From NCBI RefSeq assembly GCF_040253635.1, contig NZ_JBEJGX010000003.1, forward strand, positions 7,279,501-7,343,500: DNA of 64,000 nt. Direction: 5' to 3'. The notes under the pieces were generated by a model that saw nothing but the letters and a program-made list of their open reading frames with translations, made no database searches and was not told the origin of the DNA. The stretch is from Streptomyces sp. Edi2. GTDB taxonomy: Bacteria > Actinomycetota > Actinomycetes > Streptomycetales > Streptomycetaceae. The translations under genes were made by a program, and so were the position numbers. The number at the start of each line of letters is the position of its first letter. Within the stretch, counting starts at the first letter, position 1. This document shows positions 8,786 through 16,244 of the stretch, one piece after another.

Positions 8786-9036
8786 CGACATCACCTCACG
8801 TCAAGGGTATGCCCGTCGCCGGAACAACGCCGATTGGTCAAGCTGTAGACCAGTGCGTGCATTTGACGTTCCGCTAGAAGCAACGATCTGCAGTCCCCCT
8901 GTCGGCCGCAAGGAAGGCCGACCACTCGGGTGTATACCGCCCCATTCCTCCCGTCTCGCTGGTTCCCTCCGCCGTGCGGTCGTCCGACGATGCAGCGACC
9001 GGTCACCCCCTGACGGCGTGTGCAAAAGTGTGGCTC

Positions 9037-9564
9037 ATGGGGACCACACCGGACGGGCGGCCGATTCCGCCGCTGCATGCTGATGAACGTGCGACGCTGG
9101 AAGGCTGGTTGGACTTTCACCGCGCCACGCTTCCGCTGAAGTGCGAGGGGCTGGACGACCGTCGGATCCGCCTCGCCTCGGTGACCCCGTCGTCCATGAC
9201 GCTGCTGGGTCTGGTCCAGCACATGGCGGAGGTCGAACGCAACTGGTTCCAGCGGGTGTTCGCCGGCCAGGATGTCCCGCCCGTTCACGAGGCGGGTAAC
9301 GAAGACGGCTTTGCGCCGGTCCCGGAGCGTGGGATCGACGAGGCGCTGGCCCGGTGGCGCGAGGAAGTCGCACGGAGCCGTGAGCTGACCGCCGCCGCCT
9401 CGCTGGACGACACCGGCAGCCTCTCGGAACGGGAATCCGGTCTCGCCGGCGGCCAGGGGGTCTCGCTGCGCTGGATCCTGGTCCACATGATCGAGGAGTA
9501 CGCCCGCCACAACGGCCATGCGGACCTGCTCAGGGAGAGCATCGACGGGGTCACGGGGGCCTGA
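9037..9564 (+). CDS. DinB-family protein (DUF664)
   Basis: The protein is 175 residues from ATG ([21 protein letters not shown]). DinB proteins are four-helix bundles with a His triad that binds a metal. Here the candidate ligands are His in LVQHMAEVE, and two in [35 protein letters not shown] at the N-terminus is typical of the Streptomyces branch, related to thiol-dependent S-transferases. The substrate is unknown. It is divergent from the XRE gene. A second member of the family lies at 43.9 kb. Confidence 0.85.
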   Translation: MGTTPDGRPIPPLHADERATLEGWLDFHRATLPLKCEGLDDRRIRLASVTPSSMTLLGLVQHMAEVERNWFQRVFAGQDVPPVHEAGNEDGFAPVPERGIDEALARWREEVARSRELTAAASLDDTGSLSERESGLAGGQGVSLRWILVHMIEEYARHNGHADLLRESIDGVTGA

Positions 9565-9568
9565 GCGG

Positions 9569-9590
9569 CTGAGGGCCTGAGGCCCGTCAG
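9569..9590 (+). terminator. hairpin after DinB gene
   Basis: CTGAGGGCC pairs with GGCCC and TCAG around a 3-nt loop, with one bulged G. It starts five bases past the stop codon. Confidence 0.5.
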
Positions 9591-10386
9591 GCGCCGCTTG
9601 CGTCAATGTCTCGATTGTTCCGTTGGTGCCCCTGGAGTGTGCCGCGATCCGGTTCGAGTGGGATGTGCGTCGAGCGGCGTGCCGTCGAGCGGCGTGCCGT
9701 CGAGCGGCATGCCCGTCGAGTGGGATGCGGGCCGCGGAATCCCGCTCGGCGGGGCTCGTCCGTCGCTATCTGTGGATCTTCGGAAATCGCCCCGCCAGGT
9801 CGTTGTCGTCGACCTCGTCTTTACTGATCCGCTGAAACCTTTCTGCTGCCGTGTTGTCCGGGGAGAGCCATGGGTTCTTTCGCGGCGCGAGCCTCGGCGG
9901 GCGCAGTAGTTCTACGGCGTCGGGGTCGGCGAGGCGCCTTTGTCGATCACCGCGTTCCGTTCTCCGGGGCGGTGCGGCGGTGCGTGCCTTCACCTTCCCG
10001 AGCCGGTGAGCCATCTGCGGAATTGCCGACTCCCCTTGATGTGTACCTAATCGGCGCGTGGTCGTCGAAAACCCGAGTTTCCGCCAAGCCTTCGAACCCC
10101 TCCCGTTTCGGGTGGCGACGTGTCCGATGTGCCCGTGCATGCGGCCTGACCTCGGCATCGTCGGTGGGTGAGGGGCGGGACGGGGCGGGCCGTCAGGGCC
10201 TTGTGTGCGGGCGTGGGAGGGGGAAGGGGGTGAGCGCTGAGGAAGTGCGGGCGATCTACCTGGCCGTTCGATTTCTACCTATCAGTATCGTCAACATGGC
10301 GCGATTACCTCCCCCTGGAGCGTCACTCTGCGACTATCAACGGCAGTGGAAATCAGGCCATCCGGAATTCCGTGGGGGGAGTGGCC
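9591..10386. other. gene-free spacer with 15-bp tandem repeats
   Basis: There are three tandem copies of cgtcgagcggcgtgc at 9668-9712. No frame here has credible codon use or family character. The last 120 bases, with AT-richer sequence around 10265-10295, probably hold the promoter of the Crp/Fnr gene. Confidence 0.55.
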
Positions 10387-11097
10387 ATGGGGCTGCTCGG
10401 TGATGAGCTGGCGTTCGCGCGCGCTCTGACAGTTCAGGAAAACGAGAGTGTGATGGCCCTCGGAAATCGGAAGCATTTTTCGGCCGATGCTCACCTTTTG
10501 ACCGAAGGCGACCGTTCCAGTCACGTAATGATCGTACTTGCGGGATGGGTGACCGTTTCCGTGGTGACGGACCGCGGTGCCACCCGGTTGATACTCGGCC
10601 TGCGCGGCCCCGGCGAACTCCTCGGCGAGATGGCCGCGTTGGACAGCCATCCGCGCAGCGCCACCGTACGGGCCCTGGGCCCCATAGAGGCCCAGGTCAT
10701 ATCCGGTGACGCGTTCCGTCGCTTTCTCGCCCTGCACCCCCGCGTCAGCGGTCTGGTGATACGCCAGCTCACCTTCCGGCTGCGCAGTGCCGACCAGGAG
10801 CGGTCCGCACTCGCCTCGCTCACCGTGCTGCAGCGCTTGGCCGCCCGGCTCACCGAACTCTCACAGGCCGAACCCTCCGGCCCCTACGCGCCTTCCCTCT
10901 CCGGCCCTTCGCCCGCGGGCGCCGTCGTCCATCTGGCTCAGGACGAGCTCGCCGCCACCGTCGGAGCCACCCGCGAAGCCGTCGCCAAGGCGTTGCGGCT
11001 GCTGCGTACCCAGCAGGTCGTGCGGACGGGGAACCGGTTGGTGGAGATTCTCGACCCCGCACTTCTCGCCCTCCTCGCCGGCGGCCATCAGGAGTGA
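10387..11097 (+). CDS. Crp/Fnr-family transcriptional regulator
   Basis: The protein is 236 residues from the ATG that follows GGGGGGA (two in-frame GTGs lie upstream). The N-terminal cyclic-nucleotide-binding fold (about residues 15-125) has the phosphate-binding-cassette-like LGEMAALDSHPRSATVRAL, close to the canonical GE(L/M)AL...RSAT pattern. It is followed by the long dimer helix and a winged HTH (HLAQDELAATVGATREAVAKALRLL). RSAT keeps the Arg and Ser/Thr that contact a cyclic nucleotide in CRP, so ligand binding is plausible. It lies 94 bases before a cyclase-like gene on the same strand, and a role as regulator of that operon is inferred. Confidence 0.88.
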   Translation: MGLLGDELAFARALTVQENESVMALGNRKHFSADAHLLTEGDRSSHVMIVLAGWVTVSVVTDRGATRLILGLRGPGELLGEMAALDSHPRSATVRALGPIEAQVISGDAFRRFLALHPRVSGLVIRQLTFRLRSADQERSALASLTVLQRLAARLTELSQAEPSGPYAPSLSGPSPAGAVVHLAQDELAATVGATREAVAKALRLLRTQQVVRTGNRLVEILDPALLALLAGGHQE

Positions 11098-11191
11098 AAG
11101 CCACGCCCGGCCGTGTGTAAACGGCTACAGACGGCCTTGGTCCCGGGCCCGAAGCTGAGAGGGACAGCGAGCGACAGAACAGGGGCACGGA

Positions 11192-12070
11192 GTGGACGAC
11201 GACGCAATGGATGTCGCCGAAGCGCGCTACGAGTTGGTGATCAGCGTCGACGCCCGGCGTTCCGGTGAGTACGACGACGTGGACAAGCCGCGGATGCGCG
11301 CCCGGATCTACCGGGTCCTGGAAGCGGCGTTCACCCACGCCAAGGTGGCGCGGGACGCCGTCCACATGGAGGACCGCGGCGATGGTGTGCTGTTGTCGGT
11401 GGCCGGCCGGATCGCCGTGACCCGGCTGCTCGGCCTGTGGATGGTCGAGGTGCACGAGAGCCTGCGGGACGAGAACCGCGCTCTGCGCGTGCCCCTGGGG
11501 CTTCGGGTGGGCATGCATGTCGGTCCGGTCCGGCACGACGGCCGGGGCATCAGCGGGCGCGCGGTGGACCTCGCCTGCCGGCTGGCGGATTCTCCCGTCG
11601 CCAGGCAGCTGCTGGATGCCGAACGGGCCGACCTCGTGCTGGTGGTCTCGGAGTCGCTGTACGGGGACGTGGTCAGCAGCGGCGGCAAGTTCATCGAGCC
11701 CGCGCGCTACTCCTCGGCCCGTCTGGAGCTCAAGGAGGGCGCGGTCACCGCCTGGTTCCATCTCCCGGGGCGGGCCGCTCCGGCGATACCGCTCGGTGAT
11801 CCGCTGCCGGCTGCCGGTACGGAGACGCCCGGGAGGGGGGAGGCGGGGACCGGGGCCGCCGGCACGGACGTCCTGGACGACGACACGGAAGACGGTGCGG
11901 ACGTCCCGGAGGACGGCGCGGACGACGACACGGACGATGACGACCGGACCGGTGGCCCGGGTGCCCGCTACACCGTGCACGGCGACATGTCGCAGCACCG
12001 GGACAACGTGTACCAGCAGCCCGTGCACATCGGGCGGACCATCGGTGGCGCCGGGCCGCGGAAGGACTGA
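11192..12070 (+). CDS. class III nucleotide-cyclase-like protein
   Basis: The protein is 292 residues. A GTG start lies behind AGGGGCAC. Residues about 13-190 show the class III cyclase homology order. D20 in ISVDARRSG and D64 in EDRGDGVLL are at the two metal-binding positions. GLRVGMHVGPV is the dimer-arm region, and GRAVDLACRL the catalytic helix. In active enzymes this last motif is usually NxxAR; here Asn is replaced by D126 while R130 is kept, so activity is uncertain. An acidic linker (about residues 205-255) leads to a C-terminal peptide YQQPVHIGRT. A similar peptide, YIQSAHIGD, occurs in the next protein. It is the first gene of a nine-gene run, five bases before the ATPase. Confidence 0.7.
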   Translation: MDDDAMDVAEARYELVISVDARRSGEYDDVDKPRMRARIYRVLEAAFTHAKVARDAVHMEDRGDGVLLSVAGRIAVTRLLGLWMVEVHESLRDENRALRVPLGLRVGMHVGPVRHDGRGISGRAVDLACRLADSPVARQLLDAERADLVLVVSESLYGDVVSSGGKFIEPARYSSARLELKEGAVTAWFHLPGRAAPAIPLGDPLPAAGTETPGRGEAGTGAAGTDVLDDDTEDGADVPEDGADDDTDDDDRTGGPGARYTVHGDMSQHRDNVYQQPVHIGRTIGGAGPRKD

Positions 12071-12075
12071 GTCAC

Positions 12076-14568
12076 GTGGCCGAGGAACAACAGCACGCGG
12101 ACGCATCCCCGGGGCCCGCACCCCGGAAACCGGCCGGAGACCCCGCTCCCGAAGCCGGCAACAAGGCCAGGGCCGGGGACGGCGACGACAGGCCTCGCGG
12201 GCAAGAGGGAGCGGCGGACGGCGGGGACCTTGCCGACGGCGAGGCGGCGGAGAAGGAGAACGAACGGGAGCGCGCCGCAGGGCGGTTCAGGGAGCACACC
12301 CGCGACCCGCTCGCCGAGGCGGAGGGCGAGGACGGACCCACCGATCTCGCCGCCGCCTCGCGGGCCCGCCGCTCCACCCGGATGCTGTTCGACACCGGCC
12401 GGGACCTGAACAGCTTCGACCGTTCGTACATCCAGAGCGCCCATATCGGCGATATCCATCTGCGGATGGACGCCCGCCAGTCCAGTGCGGGGATGCGCAG
12501 CGGGCCGGTTCCCGACGAGGAGCTGCGCCGGCTCCGCCGGGTCCATGTGGAGCCGAAGGGCTACCTGCAACTGCGCAATGCGCTCCAGGCCCGCCGGCTG
12601 CTGGTGCTCGGTGCCGCGCCCGGTACCGGACGCACCAGCACCGCGCTTTCGCTCCTCGACGAGGTCACCGCCGGGGTGGGGAGCGACCAGGGCGCGGATG
12701 CCGGGACGGGCTCCCGGGTGCGACGGGTCGATCCCGACGTACGGGGGCTGGCCGGCTCGCTGGAGGAGCGGCAGGGCACCGGGTACCTGCTGGAGCTCTC
12801 CCTCGCCGGGCCCGGTGCGCTGCCGCCGGACGAGATGGACCTGGACGGGCTGGCCGCGGCCCTGGACGAGCGCGCATCGTTCGCGGTGATCGTCGTGACG
12901 GTCGGATCGGCGGCGAACCCGCTGCTGGCCGGGCGGTACGGGATGCGCTGCCAGCCCGTGCCCACGCAGGAACTGCTCACCACCCGGCTGCGGGAACGGT
13001 TCGAGGACCGCCTCGCCACGGCGCGGACCGGCACATCGGACGGCGGGCCCGGGGTGGCGGACCTGCTGGGCAGGGCGCAGGAGCTGGCAGAGGGGAAAGC
13101 GGTCAGGGATGCCGTCGGGCTGGAGGAACTGCGGCCCGCCGAGGCCGAGTTGGTCGCGTCGCTGCTGGCCGGGCATCTGCTGGGTGACGTCTCGTACGAG
13201 GAGCTGCTGTCCGGTTGCCGGAGCCTGGCTGCGGACCAGGCCCGGGAGTGGTTCGCCGGCGTGGACCGGGCCCTGGCCGCGCTCCCGTCCGGTACGGAGC
13301 CGAGCGCGGGGCGGCCGGGTACGGCGGCCCTCTTCCACCCGGTGGCGTTCCGCATCGCGCTCGCCGTACTGGGCGGGGCCTCGCGCAGCGTCGTGGCCAC
13401 CGCCGCACATCTGCTGACCTGGGAACTGTCCGTACAGAGCGATCCGGACAACACGCCCGCACGCCCGCTGTTCTGTGACGACCCGGACTCCGATCTGGCG
13501 CTCTCGCGTGCCGAACCGACCGACGGCACGGTCGAGGTGGCCGGCACCGAGGTGGGTGCCCAGCTGCTCTGGTACCAGGGGTCCGCACTGCCCGCCGCGG
13601 TGCTGACCGAGGTCTGGGACCGGCACTTCCCCGCCAGGGCGCCGGTCGTCCGGTGGCTGCGGCTGCTGGCGGACGATCCCCGCCCCCAGGTGTGGATGCG
13701 CGCCGCGGTGGCTGCCGGGGAGCTGTGCGTACGGGACTTCGACCACGGCTACGCCGAGCTGGTCCGGCCGCTCGCCGAGGCGTCCACGCCACGCCGGAGG
13801 ATCTTCGCGGCCACCACGCTGGACCAGGCGGCCGGCCATGCCACGCACCGCAAGGCGGTGTGCAAGCTCGTCGACGACTGGAGCAGGTACGGGACGAAGC
13901 CGCTCCGCTGGACCGCGGCGATGGCGCTGGGCTACGGGAACGCCGCCGCCACGATGGACGACACCCTGGACGCCCTGGCCCGGATCGGGGTACGCGACGA
14001 CGGGGACCAGCTGGCGGCCGCCTCGTTCAACGTCGTACGGCTGCTGGCGCTCCCGGACGGTGCGCAGGTGCTGCGGCGGATGTCCGACTGGACCCACCAC
14101 ACCCGCGAGGCGTACCAGGACCTCGGTCTGCTGACCACCGTCCGGCTCACGGTGACATCTGTGGACGCGGTGCTGAACGGCGAGCCGGGATCCCCGCTGG
14201 CGGACCGCGGGGACTGGCCGCTGCCGCTCGCCCTCGCCGCCACCCGTCCCGAACTCGTGCGCCCCATGGCCGACTTGATGTGGACCGCGCTCAACACCCC
14301 GCGGTCGCAGGAGGTGGCCATGGACGCGCTGGAGGGCTTGCTGCGATCCGCCGTGCGCAAGGGCGGAAGGCCGTGGACACAGCCGGGCCTGGCGGCGCTG
14401 CTGCCCGCGCTGATGACGGAGGAGCACGACCGGCGGCGGCTGGACTGGCTGCTGCGCCGCATGATGAACGATCCGGAAAATCCGCTCCCCGACGCGCAGG
14501 CGCGCTCCTTGTGGTGGCTCGCCGTCCCGCCGCGGGACCGGACGGGTGAGGAGGAGAGGGATGGCTGA
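12076..14568 (+). CDS. P-loop NTPase with helical repeats (STAND-like)
   Basis: The protein is 830 residues from GTG. Residues 1-100 are acidic and disordered. YIQSAHIGDIHLRM (118-131) echoes the C-terminus of the cyclase-like protein. A P-loop, LVLGAAPGTGRTSTA, lies at 176-190; the usual Lys is Arg (R186). FAVIVVTVGSAAN may be the sensor strand. The C-terminal 400 residues are helical repeats of HEAT type (for example PQVWMRAAVAAGELC, RRRIFAATTLDQAAGHA, LRWTAAMALGYGN). The plan resembles STAND switch NTPases, where repeats sense a trigger and the NTPase oligomerises. Its stop codon overlaps the next gene by 8 bases. Confidence 0.65.
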   Translation: MAEEQQHADASPGPAPRKPAGDPAPEAGNKARAGDGDDRPRGQEGAADGGDLADGEAAEKENERERAAGRFREHTRDPLAEAEGEDGPTDLAAASRARRSTRMLFDTGRDLNSFDRSYIQSAHIGDIHLRMDARQSSAGMRSGPVPDEELRRLRRVHVEPKGYLQLRNALQARRLLVLGAAPGTGRTSTALSLLDEVTAGVGSDQGADAGTGSRVRRVDPDVRGLAGSLEERQGTGYLLELSLAGPGALPPDEMDLDGLAAALDERASFAVIVVTVGSAANPLLAGRYGMRCQPVPTQELLTTRLRERFEDRLATARTGTSDGGPGVADLLGRAQELAEGKAVRDAVGLEELRPAEAELVASLLAGHLLGDVSYEELLSGCRSLAADQAREWFAGVDRALAALPSGTEPSAGRPGTAALFHPVAFRIALAVLGGASRSVVATAAHLLTWELSVQSDPDNTPARPLFCDDPDSDLALSRAEPTDGTVEVAGTEVGAQLLWYQGSALPAAVLTEVWDRHFPARAPVVRWLRLLADDPRPQVWMRAAVAAGELCVRDFDHGYAELVRPLAEASTPRRRIFAATTLDQAAGHATHRKAVCKLVDDWSRYGTKPLRWTAAMALGYGNAAATMDDTLDALARIGVRDDGDQLAAASFNVVRLLALPDGAQVLRRMSDWTHHTREAYQDLGLLTTVRLTVTSVDAVLNGEPGSPLADRGDWPLPLALAATRPELVRPMADLMWTALNTPRSQEVAMDALEGLLRSAVRKGGRPWTQPGLAALLPALMTEEHDRRRLDWLLRRMMNDPENPLPDAQARSLWWLAVPPRDRTGEEERDG

Positions 14569-15619
14569 GCACGAGGGCATGGCGCCGGACGGGGGCGCGG
14601 AACATGCCGCGAACCCTGCGGGCCCGTTCCTGCGGGAGTACACGCCCGCGGGCCCGTTCCGGCAGACGAGTGCCCGGACCGCCTCGGTGCTGTTCTACCG
14701 GAATGGCGGCTACAGCGTGGCCACCGTCTCCGGTATCCAGCACTACGACAAGCGGGCGCTGGCCCGGCCGCACACCATCTGCGAGATCGCGCTCGGCACC
14801 TTCGAGACGACGCTCCAGATGGAGCTGCCGGCCGCGGGCGGCACCACGTTCTTCAAGGCCGAGGTGGACATCCACTGGTCCGTGAACGACCCCCATCTGG
14901 CCGCGACCGAGGTCGTCACCGATGTCGCCCAACGGCTCACCGCCCCGACGCTGGAGCGGCTGCGCGACGTCTCCTCGGAATTCCCGGTGGCCCAGGCCGA
15001 ACAGGCCGACCGGGCCATCACCCGCAACTGTGCCAGCGGACGCTGGGACGACCTGGGTGCCGAACTCGGCCTGCGGGTGCGGCTGTACGTCCGTCTGCGG
15101 GTGGACGACCGGACCATCCACCACATGGACGATATCCGGGACGCGCATGCCTCGGCCGAGCTGACCCGGGTACACCAGAGCAAGTTCCGGGCGATGCTGC
15201 AGGGCGGGGAGCTGGACCAGCTCAGCTACATGCTGGCGGCCGAACCCGAGGCCGCCAAGGACTTCCTGGAGAAGATCCGCCAAGAGGGCAGGCAGGACGA
15301 GAAGGAACGCGTCGACCGGCTCTTCGCCATGGTCGACAGCGGTCAGATCCACTCCAGCGACGTGGAGTCGCAGGCGCTGGCGCTCCTCAACCGGGGCCGT
15401 GGGCACGTCCAGGGGCCCGTCGGCTCGCTGCCCGCCCACCGGGACACCCCGCAGTTGGAGAAGCCCGAGCCGTTCACCCCGGACTGGGTGGCCGACGAAC
15501 CGCCCGCCCGGGCCGGGGGCCGGTCCCACCCGGGCAGGGACGAGGACGCCGAACCGGAGCCGCCCCGGCGCCGCAACCGCAGCCGGGACGACGGATGGTC
15601 CTGGGCGGAGGAGGACTGA
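14561..15619 (+). CDS. SPFH/band-7-like protein (tentative)
   Basis: The protein is 352 residues from the ATG preceded by GAGGAGAGGG; an in-frame GTG five codons earlier is less likely. The central part (about residues 25-215) begins RTASVLFYRNGGYSVATVSG. It continues with alternating strands (FFKAEVDIHWSVNDP) and a helical stretch (LTAPTLERLRDVSSEFPVAQAEQ), the order expected of an SPFH domain. It lacks the usual N-terminal membrane hairpin. After about residue 215 it is helical and charged, then a disordered Pro/Arg-rich tail. SPFH proteins form membrane-associated rings, and here it could organise the neighbouring membrane effector. The family assignment is by pattern only. Confidence 0.45.
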   Translation: MAEHEGMAPDGGAEHAANPAGPFLREYTPAGPFRQTSARTASVLFYRNGGYSVATVSGIQHYDKRALARPHTICEIALGTFETTLQMELPAAGGTTFFKAEVDIHWSVNDPHLAATEVVTDVAQRLTAPTLERLRDVSSEFPVAQAEQADRAITRNCASGRWDDLGAELGLRVRLYVRLRVDDRTIHHMDDIRDAHASAELTRVHQSKFRAMLQGGELDQLSYMLAAEPEAAKDFLEKIRQEGRQDEKERVDRLFAMVDSGQIHSSDVESQALALLNRGRGHVQGPVGSLPAHRDTPQLEKPEPFTPDWVADEPPARAGGRSHPGRDEDAEPEPPRRRNRSRDDGWSWAEED

Positions 15620-16170
15620 TGGCTGCCGACGGGGGCGCACACACCTCCCCCGATCCGGTCGTGCCGGTGCCGGACGGGGGTCTGCACGGGCACGACCGGA
15701 CGGGGGAACGTCTCGCGGAACGACTGCTGATCACGGTCAGGGAAGACCTCGGCCGGGCCGACTCGAAGGCGGCTGTGCTGCTCTCCGGGGCGCTGGCACT
15801 GCCCGCGTTCCTGATCGGGCGGCACGGCACGCCCGACTGGCACGGGCCCGCCGACATCACGCTGGTCGTCGCGGGTCTGCTCTGGGCGGTCGCGGTGACC
15901 GCGTTGGTCCGGGTTCTGATGCCGCGTACCGGCACGGTCCGCAGCCGGAGCGGGGTGACGTTCTTCGGCGACCTGCTGGCCCCCCACGACCTCGCGCGGC
16001 TGTCCGCCGAGCTCGCCGAGGCGGGGCGTGATCCGGCCGGGTGGCTGCTCGTCCAGGCCGTGGACGTCAGCTCGATCCTGGCCGCCAAATACCGGGCGAT
16101 CCGCTGGGGAGTGAGCGCGCTGGCCCCTTCGGCAGCACTGGCCCTGGCCTGGGGCCTGACCGCGCGCTGA
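15619..16170 (+). CDS. Pycsar-effector-type membrane protein (PycTM-like)
   Basis: The protein is 183 residues. Its ATG overlaps the previous stop codon by one base (TGATG) behind GGAGGAGG. The segment ERLLITVREDLGRADSKA followed by a hydrophobic helix (VLLSGALALPAFLIG), a second helix (ITLVVAGLLWAVAVTALVRVL), a soluble loop and a final helix (VSALAPSAALALAWGL) is the signature I know for the PycTM family, also annotated as Pycsar system effector family protein. In Pycsar defence, a cyclase product triggers such a protein to damage the membrane. The cyclase-like gene lies three genes upstream. No cyclic-nucleotide-binding domain is fused here. Confidence 0.75.
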   Translation: MAADGGAHTSPDPVVPVPDGGLHGHDRTGERLAERLLITVREDLGRADSKAAVLLSGALALPAFLIGRHGTPDWHGPADITLVVAGLLWAVAVTALVRVLMPRTGTVRSRSGVTFFGDLLAPHDLARLSAELAEAGRDPAGWLLVQAVDVSSILAAKYRAIRWGVSALAPSAALALAWGLTAR

Positions 16171-16244
16171 CCCGCGGCCGGCCCGCGCCGTCGACGGCGG
16201 CGCACCACTACGCACATACGCAGAGACGAAATAAGGGGACGGCC

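Noticed and set aside
9766..10158. Minus-strand frame of 130 codons in the spacer before the Crp/Fnr gene
   Set aside because: Arg-rich product, no ribosome site, no recognisable domain.
11968..14643. Long minus-strand frame across the ATPase gene
   Set aside because: Antisense shadow of a gene with proper P-loop and repeats; no ribosome site or conserved motif.
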